Notes: a model not told the origin generated them from the sequence alone. A stretch of 61,912 bases of DNA from Ancylothrix sp. D3o (GCF_025370775.1 NZ_JAMXEX010000003.1:406419-468330); one strand, 5' to 3'. Counted from the stretch's first letter, positions 1 to 8,760 are shown. Made by a program: numbers and translations.

Positions 1-1
1 T

Positions 2-1081
2 GCCTACTGTAACAGAATCAGGGGACAGAGGGCCGACAATATCGAACAAGCGATCAAATGTTGCACCGATGCCCTCAGCGTTCGCACCCGCGAAGCTTTT
101 CCCCAACAATGGGCAATGACGCAAAATAATCTGGCAATTGCCTACTGTAACAGAATCAGGGGACAGAGGGCCGACAATATCGAACAAGCGATCAAATGTT
201 GCACCGATGCCCTCACCGTTTACAAGCCCGATGCCTTTCCCGAATATTGGGCAATGACGCAAAATAATCTGGCAACTGCCTACCGTGAAAGAATCAGGGG
301 AGAGAGGGCCGACAATATTGAACAAGCGATCAAATTTTACAAAGAGGCACTCAAAGTCTACAAGCTTGATGCCCTTTCCGAAGATTGGGCAGGTACGCAA
401 AATAATCTGGCAATTGCCTACCGTGAAAGAATCAGGGGAGAGAGGGCCGACAATATCGAACAAGCGATCAAATTTTACAAAGAGACACTCAAAGTCTACA
501 AGCTCGATGCCTTTCCCGAATATTGGGCAATGACACAAAATAATCTGGGACTTACCTACTCTGACAGAATCAGTGGAGAGAGGGCAGACAATATCGAACA
601 AGCAATCAAATTTTACAAAGAGGCACTCAAAGTCTACAAGCTCGATGCCTTTCCCGAATATTGGGCAATGACACAAAATAATTTGGGACTTGCCTACTCT
701 GACAGAATCAGGGGAGAGAGGCCAAAGAATATCGAAAAAGCGCTCAAATTTTACACCGCCGCCCTCACCGTTTACAAGAGCGATGCCTTTCCCGAATATT
801 GGGCAACCACGCAAAATAATCTGGCAACTGCCTACCGTGAAAGAATCAGGGGGCAGAGGGCAAAGAATATCGAAAAAGCAATCGCATTTTACACCGCCGC
901 CCTCACCGTTTACAAGAGCGATGCCGTTCCCGAACAATGGGCAACGACACAAAATAATCTGGCAATTGCCTACTCTGACAGAATCAGGGGAGACAGGGCA
1001 AAGAATATCGAAAAAGCGATCGAATGCTATAAAAATTCTTTAACTATCAGAACTCGTGAGGCTTTCCCGCAAAATTATACA
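2..1081 (+). repeat. 138-bp in-frame tandem repeats encoding 46-residue TPR units
   Basis: Seven full copies plus a partial copy, exact period 138 bp (repeat starts 116, 254, 392, 530, 668, 806, 944). Several neighbouring copies differ at only a few bases, so the array has been expanded or homogenised recently. The last unit diverges before 1081. Confidence 0.95.
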
Positions 1082-3070
1082 GAAACTTTATTTAATTTAG
1101 GGAATCTTTACCGCAGCAACCAGCAATGGCAACTTGCTTATGATAGATTTTCTCCAGCAATTGAGACAGTAGAATTTTTACGAGGTGAGATTCAATCTGG
1201 GGATGAAACCAAAGAGAAATTAGCTGAATTATATAACAGAATATATCTGCGTATGGTAGAAGTTTGCATCCAAATGCAGCGCTACACTGAAGCTGTGGAA
1301 TATGCCGAACGTTCTAAGGGGCAAAACTTAATCGAGTTGCTATCGGTGAAAGATTTGTATCCCAAAGGAGAAATCCCCGCCGAAGTGCGCCAAGAGTTGC
1401 AACAGTTAAGACAGAGAATTGCTGAAGAAAATCAACGCTTAAAACAAGCTGAAGAAAAAAACTATGCCACTATCAACCAACTACGCCAAGATTTAGCCGT
1501 CAAATATCCCTATACACCCCTCAATTTTGGTGAAATTAAGCAGTTAGCCGATGAAAAAACAGCCATTGTCGAATGGTACATTTTACGCAGTAGCTTTTGT
1601 GCCTTCATCATTACTAAGGATAACTCGCAACCACAGTTTTTATCCTTTCCTGAGTCGGATTTAAAACGATTAATTGATTGGGTAAAAGAATATTTAAGAG
1701 ATTATTATAGTAACCGGCAACAATGGGAAAACAGCCTAGAAACCAAACTAACAAACCTAGCCGAAATTATCCACATTGATGAGATAGTTAATTCTATCCC
1801 CGAAAGCTGCGATAAACTAATCCTAATTCCCCACCGCTACCTGCACCTTTTCCCTCTCCACGCCTTACCTGTCAGCGGGGAAACTTGGCAACGCTTTCAC
1901 CCCGATAACTCAAATTTTCCCCCGAATCCCTGTCTGATTGACTGCTTCGATAACGGAGTTTCCTACGCCCCCAGTTGCCAAATTCTCCATCAAGTCCAAA
2001 AATACCAACGAGGTAAATTTGATAAATTTTTCGCCATTCAAGATCCCAAAAATGACTTAATGGCTGCCGATATGGAAGTAGAAAGCATCAAAAATCTCTT
2101 CCCAAACCCACAAATTTTAGCTAAAAACAATGCCAAGAAAGGCAAAAAATCAAAGGAAAAATTAGAAATAGCCGAACAAGTCGCCGATAGCCATCATCTC
2201 TTCTTTTCCTGTCATGGTTATTTCAACCTCAACGAACCCCTAAAATCTGGTTTACAACTAGCCGATGGCACTCTCACCCTAGAAGAAATAATCGGCTATT
2301 TCAACCTCAGTGAATGCAGCCTAGTCACCCTTTCCGCCTGCGAAACTGGACAAGTTCGACTCGACAACACCGACGAATACATCAGCCTCACCAGCGGTTT
2401 TATGTTAGCAGGTAGTCCCAGTTTATACGTCACTTTATGGTCAGTAAATGCCTTTTCTACAGCCATTTTACTGATTAAAACCTACGAAAACCTCTACCAG
2501 AAACCGGGTAAACTTGCCTTGGCATTAAATCAAGCACAAATCTGGCTACGAGACACCGACATCCAAGGCTTTCTCGACTGGACAAACAAATGTCCACTCC
2601 TAGACGAAGAATGGCGAGAAATCTTACAATACTCCTTGGAAGACGACAAAGAAACCCAAGGAGCTAATGCTAAGATATATCAAAATCCCTATTATTGGGC
2701 CGGCTTCTGCATGGCTGGCAAAGGAGAACAAAACATGGCTAACAGCATCAGCAAATTAGAAGTTTTCCAGCAATTAATTCAACAATCAGATTTATTGGTT
2801 AATCTGAGAAATGACCTAATTTCTCTCAAAGATAAGTTGACAGAAAATGATGAAGAAAACATCAAAATAATTGAGAAATGGCTAGAAGACAAACCAGCCA
2901 TCGAGAGAAAGTACAAAGCTAAGTGCATGAAATTGGGAGATAAATCACCCAGAGATGCAACATCGTCTACTAAGCCGGGAGAAAAAAGTGAAATCTTGAT
3001 AAAAACGATAGAAAATCTGACTGTCTCTGCTGAAAAAACTCCGGAAAGAGATGAAAACACCTCTCTATGA
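2..3070 (+). CDS. TPR-repeat CHAT-domain (caspase-like) protease, 5' end outside the window
   Basis: The reading frame is open from the first base, so the true start lies upstream. The N-terminal third visible here is a run of near-identical 46-residue TPR-like units (each with TQNNL, then RIRG, then NIE-A) at 116, 254, 392, 530, 668, 806 and 944, plus a partial one before. A coiled-coil linker follows (about 1380-1500), then a CHAT domain. The expected His-Cys dyad is present: His in SCHGYF (codon 2213-2215) and Cys in LSACETG (codon 2339-2341). CHAT proteins are cysteine peptidases of the caspase/separase clan; the TPR part usually senses or binds a partner. A charged tail after about 2740 ends the protein. 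The stop overlaps the start of the next gene by 4 bases, suggesting both products are made together. The substrate is unknown; the partner is an obvious candidate (inference). Confidence 0.9.
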   Translation, partial: AYCNRIRGQRADNIEQAIKCCTDALSVRTREAFPQQWAMTQNNLAIAYCNRIRGQRADNIEQAIKCCTDALTVYKPDAFPEYWAMTQNNLATAYRERIRGERADNIEQAIKFYKEALKVYKLDALSEDWAGTQNNLAIAYRERIRGERADNIEQAIKFYKETLKVYKLDAFPEYWAMTQNNLGLTYSDRISGERADNIEQAIKFYKEALKVYKLDAFPEYWAMTQNNLGLAYSDRIRGERPKNIEKALKFYTAALTVYKSDAFPEYWATTQNNLATAYRERIRGQRAKNIEKAIAFYTAALTVYKSDAVPEQWATTQNNLAIAYSDRIRGDRAKNIEKAIECYKNSLTIRTREAFPQNYTETLFNLGNLYRSNQQWQLAYDRFSPAIETVEFLRGEIQSGDETKEKLAELYNRIYLRMVEVCIQMQRYTEAVEYAERSKGQNLIELLSVKDLYPKGEIPAEVRQELQQLRQRIAEENQRLKQAEEKNYATINQLRQDLAVKYPYTPLNFGEIKQLADEKTAIVEWYILRSSFCAFIITKDNSQPQFLSFPESDLKRLIDWVKEYLRDYYSNRQQWENSLETKLTNLAEIIHIDEIVNSIPESCDKLILIPHRYLHLFPLHALPVSGETWQRFHPDNSNFPPNPCLIDCFDNGVSYAPSCQILHQVQKYQRGKFDKFFAIQDPKNDLMAADMEVESIKNLFPNPQILAKNNAKKGKKSKEKLEIAEQVADSHHLFFSCHGYFNLNEPLKSGLQLADGTLTLEEIIGYFNLSECSLVTLSACETGQVRLDNTDEYISLTSGFMLAGSPSLYVTLWSVNAFSTAILLIKTYENLYQKPGKLALALNQAQIWLRDTDIQGFLDWTNKCPLLDEEWREILQYSLEDDKETQGANAKIYQNPYYWAGFCMAGKGEQNMANSISKLEVFQQLIQQSDLLVNLRNDLISLKDKLTENDEENIKIIEKWLEDKPAIERKYKAKCMKLGDKSPRDATSSTKPGEKSEILIKTIENLTVSAEKTPERDENTSL

Positions 3071-4578
3071 GAAACTTTAGTATCAGTGTTTATTTTTTCC
3101 ATCTATATCAAACTATCGCCGAATCTCTTGATCGAGTTTCCCCGGAAGCCGATTTGATTTGGGAAAATGTGATTCAAGTAAGCGAAAAACTACCTTTCAC
3201 TGAACTAAAAAATTTAAAATCCCAATTACTTTGTTATGAGTTAGATAAAGAATCAAAGGTTTTCAAACATAAAACAGAAGCGTTAAATTTAATTAATATC
3301 TGGCTAACTCAAGCTCAAAAGCCGATCACACTGACTACCATTAAACAAAATGAGTTAGAAATTAGCGGGAATCTCAAACCATTTTTATTACACGATACCT
3401 ACGCTTTCGATTTAACTTTATATCCTGAAGATGTAGACCAAGATATCACAGCCGAAAAACTGAATCTATTTCAACCCAGTAGCCTCTTTTTAGATTGTTC
3501 GGCAACCACCCTCGGTGAAACCATCTGGCTGTTTGGAGAACCAGAACTAGAGGATAAAGAAGGTCAAGACTTAGCTGATATCTTTGTGAAAGAGTTTCTG
3601 AAATCTACTAAATTTACAGCTAGATTTGTCGCTGAGGGTAAATTACTGAAAGTTCCCTTATTTGAATATGAAATTAGCCAAGATAATCAGCCGAATAAAC
3701 GCTATAAAATTTTAGTTTGGATTGACAATAAAGCGATTGATCCAGAAATTACCCCAATTTATGATGATTTAATTGCCTCACTCTGGACTCGCCACAAAAT
3801 TGAATATGTCTACGAACAAGCGCGAGATAGTTATAGTAAAGCCAGAAAAGTTTATAGTGAACTAGAAGATTATATAAAAAAGTTTAAGCAAAATCAACCA
3901 TTAGAAGAACTGCAAAAAATTCTGGAATCAATGCCAGAACTATCTATAAAGTATCAACGGCAAATGCGAGATTTGCAAGCGCATTATACCACAATCAAAG
4001 TAAATCAAATTAACTATCAAAATTATTTAAAAAAATTCTGGCAATCGGGGGATATTTCCACTTGGCAAGAGTTTGGTGAAACTACCTGTAAGCGCTACCT
4101 TGATCAGATAGAAACCTATATTAACTACATTCAACCAGGCAAAGAATTAATCAAGGAGTTTATCAATACCTTACGGGGTTTGGTTGAAGTTGAACAAGCA
4201 AAGATTGATCGCAGCCTCCAAAAAACCCTCCAAGATAATGAAGCCGCAGAAAAAGAGCGAGATCGTCAATTGCAAACTACTGTAGCTGTTGTTGGTGTAG
4301 GAATAGGTGTGGCCGGTGTTACGGCTACAGCATTGCCTTATTACATGAAGCCACCCGATAAACCACAAGAAATCCAATTATATCCCTGGAATTCTCCACC
4401 TCATCAAATTACTCAAGCTATTGGTATCAGTCTGGGTGTCGGTTCGTTGCCATTTTTAGGCTGGCTGTTAATTTATGTTGTCGGGCGGGTGTCGAAATTT
4501 ATCAAAGGCGAATCAGCTTTTCTTGGGTTTTCGCGCAAACCTAAGACAATTAAGCCAGCCGACCGCACTCAACCTTAA
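3067..4578 (+). CDS. Coiled-coil protein with two C-terminal membrane segments, partner of the CHAT protease
   Basis: I do not recognise the family. The 503-residue product starts at an ATGA overlap with the protease stop codon, so translation is likely coupled. Residues about 1-235 look globular (mixed alpha/beta). About 245-400 is charged and helical, probably coiled coil (repeated YSKARKVYSELEDY-type sequence). Two hydrophobic segments follow, near 405-430 (TVAVVGVGIGVAGVTATALP) and 452-478 (GISLGVGSLPFLGWLLIYVV), separated by a Pro-rich loop, and the tail is basic. No signal peptide is visible. A membrane protein next to a caspase-like protease recalls protease-activated pore systems such as bacterial gasdermins, but I see no gasdermin resemblance. 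It could equally be a scaffold that anchors the protease. Confidence 0.8.
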   Translation: MRNFSISVYFFHLYQTIAESLDRVSPEADLIWENVIQVSEKLPFTELKNLKSQLLCYELDKESKVFKHKTEALNLINIWLTQAQKPITLTTIKQNELEISGNLKPFLLHDTYAFDLTLYPEDVDQDITAEKLNLFQPSSLFLDCSATTLGETIWLFGEPELEDKEGQDLADIFVKEFLKSTKFTARFVAEGKLLKVPLFEYEISQDNQPNKRYKILVWIDNKAIDPEITPIYDDLIASLWTRHKIEYVYEQARDSYSKARKVYSELEDYIKKFKQNQPLEELQKILESMPELSIKYQRQMRDLQAHYTTIKVNQINYQNYLKKFWQSGDISTWQEFGETTCKRYLDQIETYINYIQPGKELIKEFINTLRGLVEVEQAKIDRSLQKTLQDNEAAEKERDRQLQTTVAVVGVGIGVAGVTATALPYYMKPPDKPQEIQLYPWNSPPHQITQAIGISLGVGSLPFLGWLLIYVVGRVSKFIKGESAFLGFSRKPKTIKPADRTQP

Positions 4579-4613
4579 ACAACAAGGTAACACGACTTAG
4601 CCACGTTGAGCTT

Positions 4614-4628
4614 AGAAACCTGGTTTCT
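4614..4628. repeat. Dispersed palindrome AGAAACCTGGTTTCT
   Basis: A 15-base palindrome followed by TTGCCTAAGC. A related copy lies near 48800 (GAAAACCCGGTTTCTCTGCC) and a shorter one near 53379 (AAAGAAACCGGTTTTT). All three are intergenic, which suggests a small dispersed repeat family; it may act as a weak terminator. Confidence 0.5.
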
Positions 4629-4744
4629 TTGCCTAAGCCCTCGGTAAATTATCTGACAATCACAACAATTAAAAAATAATCTTCTCCCAAAACCGGCATC
4701 TAACGTAAAATCCCTAATAGGGACAGAAATACAAAGGAGACACA

Positions 4745-4999
4745 ATGGTTAAACCAGATCAAGTCGAGGCAATGATCAAAGAGCAATTGCCAGACGCACA
4801 AATTCAAGTCTATACCAACGACGGAGAACATTACGAAGCAGTAGTAATTTCCGCCCAATTTGAAGGCAAAAACTTAGTGCAACAACACCAAATGGTTTAT
4901 GCTGCCGTCAGAGAAGCAATGGACAGCAACGCCATTCACGCCTTAGCCTTAAAAACCTATACCCCTGCTTCTTGGGCCGCTGCCGGCCAGCCGGTGTGA
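4745..4999 (+). CDS. bolA: BolA family protein
   Basis: An 84-residue protein of normal BolA length. BolA proteins bind a [2Fe-2S] cluster or apo form together with monothiol (CGFS) glutaredoxins and take part in iron-sulfur cluster delivery and redox/iron sensing. The KH-like core is visible: VEAMIKEQLPDAQIQV at the N-terminus, AVVISAQFEGKNLVQQHQMV with the family's FxGK-xQ-H pattern, and the ALALKTYTP strand near the end. A clear ribosome-binding site (AAAGGAG) lies 6 bases before the ATG. The CGFS glutaredoxin follows 88 bases downstream on the same strand, the classic BolA-Grx pairing in bacteria and plastids, so the two products probably form a complex. Confidence 0.92.
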   Translation: MVKPDQVEAMIKEQLPDAQIQVYTNDGEHYEAVVISAQFEGKNLVQQHQMVYAAVREAMDSNAIHALALKTYTPASWAAAGQPV

Positions 5000-5087
5000 C
5001 ACCAAGAGCGATAGACTAATTAACAGTCGGTATTACCATCTCAACCGCCAGCGCTGACTCAACAACTAACGAATTGCAAGCACAACC

Positions 5088-5411
5088 ATGACACCAGAAC
5101 TCAAAGAACGCCTCGACAACTTAGTAAAAGAGAACAAAATTTTAGTTTTTATGAAGGGTTCCAAACTGATGCCTCAGTGCGGTTTCTCTAATAATGTCGT
5201 GCAAATTCTCAATGCAATGGGCGTCCCCTACGAAACCATTGATGTTTTGGCAGATTGGGAAATTCGCCAAGGCATCAAAGAATTCTCCAACTGGCCAACC
5301 ATTCCCCAAGTTTATATTAATGGGCAGTTTGTGGGGGGCTCCGATATTCTGATCGAGCTTTACCAGAAAGGCGAATTGCAAGAAGTCTTAGAAGTTGCTC
5401 TAGCTTCTTAA
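5088..5411 (+). CDS. grxD: Monothiol glutaredoxin (CGFS type, Grx4-like)
   Basis: A 107-residue single-domain glutaredoxin. The active site is PQCGFSNN (residues about 29-36), the CGFS signature of monothiol glutaredoxins that carry bridged [2Fe-2S] clusters rather than reduce disulfides. Other family marks are [31 protein letters not shown] (cis-Pro loop and glutathione-binding GG-D) and the lysine of FMKGS. It follows bolA and is followed by a GC-rich hairpin. Likely roles are iron-sulfur cluster storage and transfer and iron homeostasis. The start ATG has no strong Shine-Dalgarno sequence, which is common in cyanobacteria. Confidence 0.95.
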   Translation: MTPELKERLDNLVKENKILVFMKGSKLMPQCGFSNNVVQILNAMGVPYETIDVLADWEIRQGIKEFSNWPTIPQVYINGQFVGGSDILIELYQKGELQEVLEVALAS

Positions 5412-5442
5412 ATGCCGGTCAAAACCAAACTTGAAAAAAGCA

Positions 5443-5463
5443 AAGTCCCCCGGTGGGGGACTT
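5443..5463 (+). terminator. Hairpin after the glutaredoxin gene
   Basis: AAGTCCCCCGGTGGGGGACTT is a near-perfect 9-bp stem with a tiny loop, followed by CGAGCTTTT. It is probably the terminator of bolA-grxD, though the U tract is short. Confidence 0.6.
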
Positions 5464-5562
5464 CGAGCTTTTAGCTACTGATTTTAAGCAATAGCTTAAG
5501 GCAATATATTAAAGACTCTTACTGTGGATTGTTAAAAAAAACGTTTTAAAACCAACCTCAAA

Positions 5563-5592
5563 GCCCCCCTTAAATGGGGGTTAAATGGGGGT
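5563..5592. repeat. Short repeat CCCCCTTAAATGGGGG-TTAAATGGGGG
   Basis: A palindromic stretch with a directly repeated TTAAATGGGGG half, of the kind dispersed in cyanobacterial intergenic DNA. No gene is associated. Confidence 0.45.
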
Positions 5593-5636
5593 GATTCACG
5601 AAGCTTTCAGCGCTCAAACAAATCATTACCGCCTAG

Positions 5637-5891
5637 TTAATAATAACCAGTTTCCGGTTCAGGCTGAGGCTGGAGCATATCAAAGTTTGAGCGGTCGTAG
5701 AGATAGCGAACTGCCTCTTCTTCAAGCCTGTTAATGAGATAAGGTTCCAGGGCGTTCGTGTGTCTAAGAGCAGCCACATAGCCATCTAAATACAGCCGCA
5801 ATTCATCGAAACGATAACCCCGATTCCACTGTTCAACAAGGGCATCGGTAAGCTTTTGGTAATACCGGATGGTCAAAGTATCTTGAAGCAT
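5637..5891 (-). CDS. Small conserved cyanobacterial protein (DUF6761-like)
   Basis: Read leftward. The start is placed at MLQDTLTI because AGGAGG lies about 7 bases upstream of that ATG; the 12-residue upstream extension of the open frame would overlap this site and is not expected. The 84-residue product is soluble and helical, acidic at the end (PEPETGYY), with no signal peptide or membrane segment. The sequence (TIRYYQKLTDALVEQWNRGY, then LRLYLDGYVAALR) matches my memory of a family found in nearly all cyanobacteria and annotated DUF6761; its function is unknown. It is monocistronic, with an unusually long upstream region. Confidence 0.75.
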   Translation of the reverse strand: MLQDTLTIRYYQKLTDALVEQWNRGYRFDELRLYLDGYVAALRHTNALEPYLINRLEEEAVRYLYDRSNFDMLQPQPEPETGYY

Positions 5892-6558
5892 GGTTAAACC
5901 TCCTGGCAGATGGGTATGCAAGCACAAATAAGATTGTTTTGGCCGTCGTTGCTGAAATAAGTTGACCAGGTTTTTCTCTTACCGACGTAACAGGGTCAAA
6001 CATTGTTCTGTGGGGTCACTGGGAAACCAAAGCTTCGGGAGTGGTGGCTCGCAGATACTTGCTGGCTTAGATGGGCCTTTTTAACAATGCGCTCTCCGGT
6101 CGAGGATCGGTGTATGGAATCCGTAGTTTAGCAAACCTTCTCTAATTGTGCTGATTATTTTTGCTAATTTCTTCATCTTTAAGGTTGAGACACCGGCTTA
6201 AACAAGAGTTGAGGCTATGCTTTTTGGCAGAGTTCTCATTTTTTGGATAGCATCTGTCCACCTTAAATAAAAGATTTTGGCCCTCAACGATTCTTGCTTT
6301 GAGCAGACAACTAACCCCCTGATCTAAATAAATCGCGTCTTGGGTTAGCGATCCAGTCTTTTTGGCAAGTTCTCAGGATTCTTAACTTATCGTAACATTC
6401 TTTCGCTCCGTCATTTGTATTTGCGGTGAAACCCTCGCAAACGCCCGATTTTTTCGCAAAACTCAACACCGGCCAACGCACCGGCAGTAACAGAGGTTAC
6501 AAAACCATGACAAATGCTCTGTTAACCTTAAAACCACTTCCCTTAAAGGTACAGTTTT
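5892..6558. other. Long gene-free region between divergent genes
   Basis: About 670 bases upstream of both the leftward small gene and the rightward response regulator. The part 5990-6130 is richer in G+C than its surroundings and contains several short inverted stretches (for example CTCCGGTCGAGGATCGG). It could be a structured leader or small RNA on the minus strand, but I cannot match it to a known RNA family. The remainder holds A+T-rich promoter-like DNA with no convincing site. Confidence 0.4.
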
Positions 6559-7341
6559 GTGGTATTAATTTCTATTCAAATTGTTGAGGCAAACCCTCAT
6601 TTACGTTCGCTTTTAGGCTGGCATCTTCAGCAAGTAGGCTATACGGTGCACCAATCAGCCGATATTCGCCATGCCCGCGAGGTATTCTATAACCGGCAGC
6701 CAAATTTAGTCATTCTTGACTCAGAATTGCCCGATGGCGACTCTTTAGAGTTTTGCCGGTGGTTGCACGGCCAGCAGCAGTCAATGATCCTCATCCTCAG
6801 TGCTCGCATCACCGAAGCGGATATTGTGGCCGGACTCAAAGCCGGTGCCGATGACTATCTGAAAAAACCCTTCGGAATGCAAGAGTTTCTGGCGCGGGTA
6901 GAAGCTTTGATCCGCCGGCATAAAACCGTTACGCCGCCGATCAGTTTAGATTATGGCCATCTGAAAATTGACTTAGTGCAACGCCGAGTGCGCGTTCAAG
7001 ACGATCACATCGAGTTGACTCCCCAAGAATTTAGCTTGCTTTATGTCTTGGCCCAAGCCGGCGGTCTCCCCCTGAGCCGGCCTGAGTTGTTGCGGCGCGC
7101 GTGGCCCGATGCTATCGATAACCCCCGCACCATTGATACTCATGTGTTATCTTTGCGGAAAAAAATTGAAACTGACCCCCGCCAGCCTAGCTTAATTCAA
7201 ACAGTTCGCAATGTCGGATATCGATTTAACATCGATACGTTAAATAATGCCTACAATGCGGAAACTTCCCTGGCTTCTGTGGCGACTAAGCCGATGCGCC
7301 AACTTTCTCAAGTTGGGGCCGGTGATCATAACCGGAATTAG
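6559..7341 (+). CDS. OmpR/PhoB-type response regulator
   Basis: A 260-residue two-domain regulator. The receiver domain spans about residues 1-120: acidic pair replaced by VEAN, phospho-acceptor Asp in LVILDSELPDGD, and the conserved Lys in KKPFG. The winged-helix DNA-binding domain covers about 130-225 (LTPQEFSLLYVLAQ, RTIDTHVLSLRKKIE, TVRNVGYRF). The start is GTG; upstream ATGs are out of frame and close quickly. The usual first acidic pair (DD/ED) reads EAN, so only one acidic residue is present at the Mg-binding site, which may weaken phosphorylation. The C-terminal 35 residues beyond the wing are not typical. No kinase is adjacent, so it is an orphan. Confidence 0.9.
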   Translation: MVLISIQIVEANPHLRSLLGWHLQQVGYTVHQSADIRHAREVFYNRQPNLVILDSELPDGDSLEFCRWLHGQQQSMILILSARITEADIVAGLKAGADDYLKKPFGMQEFLARVEALIRRHKTVTPPISLDYGHLKIDLVQRRVRVQDDHIELTPQEFSLLYVLAQAGGLPLSRPELLRRAWPDAIDNPRTIDTHVLSLRKKIETDPRQPSLIQTVRNVGYRFNIDTLNNAYNAETSLASVATKPMRQLSQVGAGDHNRN

Positions 7342-7428
7342 AAGTTTAGGAAGTTGTTTAATTGTTTAAATTATGCCGGCTTCATTCTCCTTCCTAAACC
7401 TAACCCCTGAGCTTAGTTCCTTTGTAGA

Positions 7429-7550
7429 TAAGGGGGAGAAGAGAGATAATTTTTGTTCTCTGTTTCTTTCTTTAAAAATACCTATCTTCTCTCCCTTACC
7501 ATATCTTTTCCCCCCTTCCCTTGTCAGCAAGAGGGGCTGGGGGTGGTTAG
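7429..7550. repeat. Purine/pyrimidine-rich intergenic repeat
   Basis: Contains an imperfect long inverted repeat (GGGGGAGAAGAGAGATA with TATCTTCTCTCCC) and ends in AAGAGGGGCTGGGGGTGG. Similar G-rich and C-rich blocks occur at about 38850-38940, 43110-43190 and 49675-49770. A 60-codon open frame here is not convincing. Confidence 0.45.
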
Positions 7551-7551
7551 G

Positions 7552-8439
7552 TTAATCCCATTCTTCAGCGGCTTTTTGTTCGGCTTCAATTAAGCTTTGG
7601 CGTAGATGCTGCCAGTTTATTTGGGATGCCGGCATATCTGCAATTAATTTACCTTCCTGAATGTGCAGCACGCGAGTAGCGAATTCTTCCACCATATCTA
7701 ACTGGTGATTTACCATTAAGATTGTAGTTTTTGTGGTGCTGGCGAGTTCTTTTAAAACGGAGATAAGCTGTGTTCCCCGACCGGCATCTAAGGCGGAGGT
7801 TGGCTCATCAAGTAAAAGAATTTTTGGCTGTGTTATTAAGGCTCGTGTTATGGCTACCCATTGACGCTGACCGGCGGATAATTGCACTTCTGTTCTTTCC
7901 ATCCAATCATTGGGTAAGCGCATTTTTTCTATCCATGTAATCAGACGATCTCGAATAATTTGGGGATTCAAGTTTTGCAGTTTTAACCCATAAACCAGGC
8001 TATCTTTTACCGGCATTCCTAAAAGTTTTGATTCTTGTTGTACCAGCATAATGTCGCGGCGAAGTTGAATAGCTGGTAAAAGCCGGTAATCTTGATTTTC
8101 TATATAAATTGACCCGCTGGTGGGTTCGCTGAGACGATTTAGTAAGCGTAACAAAGAAGTTTTGCCGGCCCCAGAAGGGCCAACAATGGCCACTTTTTCC
8201 CCGGCATTGATTTCAAAAGAGATATCTTTAACTAAATACTGGGAACCCAGGGAGGTAGTGAGGCTGACTTGATCGAGGCGCACTTGATAAGTTTCTATGG
8301 TTGAGGAATTTAGGATAGTTTTTTTCAATTTTAACGTAGACAGGTTCAGTTTTCTTATTTTCTTTAGGGGAAAAATTTTGTGGGGGTTACGGGCAAATTT
8401 AAAATTATTCCTAGATAATTTCGTAGCTTGGTTAAGCAA
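7552..8439 (-). CDS. ABC transporter ATP-binding protein (single NBD)
   Basis: An ATPase subunit with all motifs: Walker A GPSGAGKTS, Q-loop LVQQES, signature LSAGQRQ, Walker B ILLLDEPTSALD and H-loop MVNHQLD. The NBD runs from about residue 50 to 270 and resembles the FetA/YbbL and phosphate-type ATPases. No permease or binding protein adjoins it, so substrate and direction are unknown. The open frame begins with TTG and gives an odd basic 45-residue N-terminus (KLSRNNFKFARNPHK); with no internal Met before the NBD, the true start may be a later GTG/TTG codon. It converges with the response regulator. Confidence 0.85.
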   Translation of the reverse strand: MLNQATKLSRNNFKFARNPHKIFPLKKIRKLNLSTLKLKKTILNSSTIETYQVRLDQVSLTTSLGSQYLVKDISFEINAGEKVAIVGPSGAGKTSLLRLLNRLSEPTSGSIYIENQDYRLLPAIQLRRDIMLVQQESKLLGMPVKDSLVYGLKLQNLNPQIIRDRLITWIEKMRLPNDWMERTEVQLSAGQRQWVAITRALITQPKILLLDEPTSALDAGRGTQLISVLKELASTTKTTILMVNHQLDMVEEFATRVLHIQEGKLIADMPASQINWQHLRQSLIEAEQKAAEEWD

Positions 8440-8734
8440 TGCGTGTTTTTAGTTTAACCCAATAATTAATAACTCGCTTTGGTTTTTTTCGACAATTTCC
8501 GTAATTTCACTGAGCAAAGTTCCGTGCTTTTACTGAGAAAACGAATCTCTTTCTTATGTTTTAATAATATCTTAATCCGAAAAATACGTTCATCGCTCCA
8601 CAAGCTTTTTAGTAAATCAGGGTAAAAGCATCTAGCCTCTGTGGAGTGATTTTCTTAATAAATTTAAGAAATCTCTTGTTTAAGAGGCGGTTTTATTTGA
8701 ATTAAATTGCTCAATTGTCTTCACTAAAAAACCG
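8440..8734. other. Gene-free stretch with an inverted repeat
   Basis: A+T-rich. At 8592-8652 ATCGCTCCACA pairs with TGTGGAGTGAT (10 of 11) across a loop of about 38 bases; just after it TTCTTAATAAATTTAAGAA is also dyad-symmetric. No gene or known RNA is recognised. Confidence 0.4.
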
Positions 8735-8760
8735 ACAAATGACAAATGACTAATGACTCA
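8735..8760. repeat. Short tandem heptamer repeat (ACAAATG/ACTAATG)
   Basis: GACAAATGACAAATGACTAATGACTCATT: four 7-base units, the short tandemly repeated repetitive type known from cyanobacteria. Its last units overlap the 3' end of the membrane-protein gene, and a matching array covers that gene's start. Confidence 0.7.

Noticed and set aside
2-1081. Repeat array considered as CRISPR
   Set aside because: Period 138 bp, in frame, no unique spacers; it encodes TPR units. The same holds for the 45-bp repeats at 58585.
3067-4578. Gasdermin homologue beside the CHAT protease
   Set aside because: The product is about twice the usual length, with two clear C-terminal membrane helices and a long coiled coil, and no recognisable gasdermin features.
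5892-6558. 6S RNA, glutamine riboswitch or tmRNA in the long divergent gap
   Set aside because: No matching core motif was seen; kept only as an unexplained leader.
7373-7555. 60-codon frame after the response regulator
   Set aside because: Lies in a repeat-type intergenic block with low-complexity composition and no ribosome-binding site.
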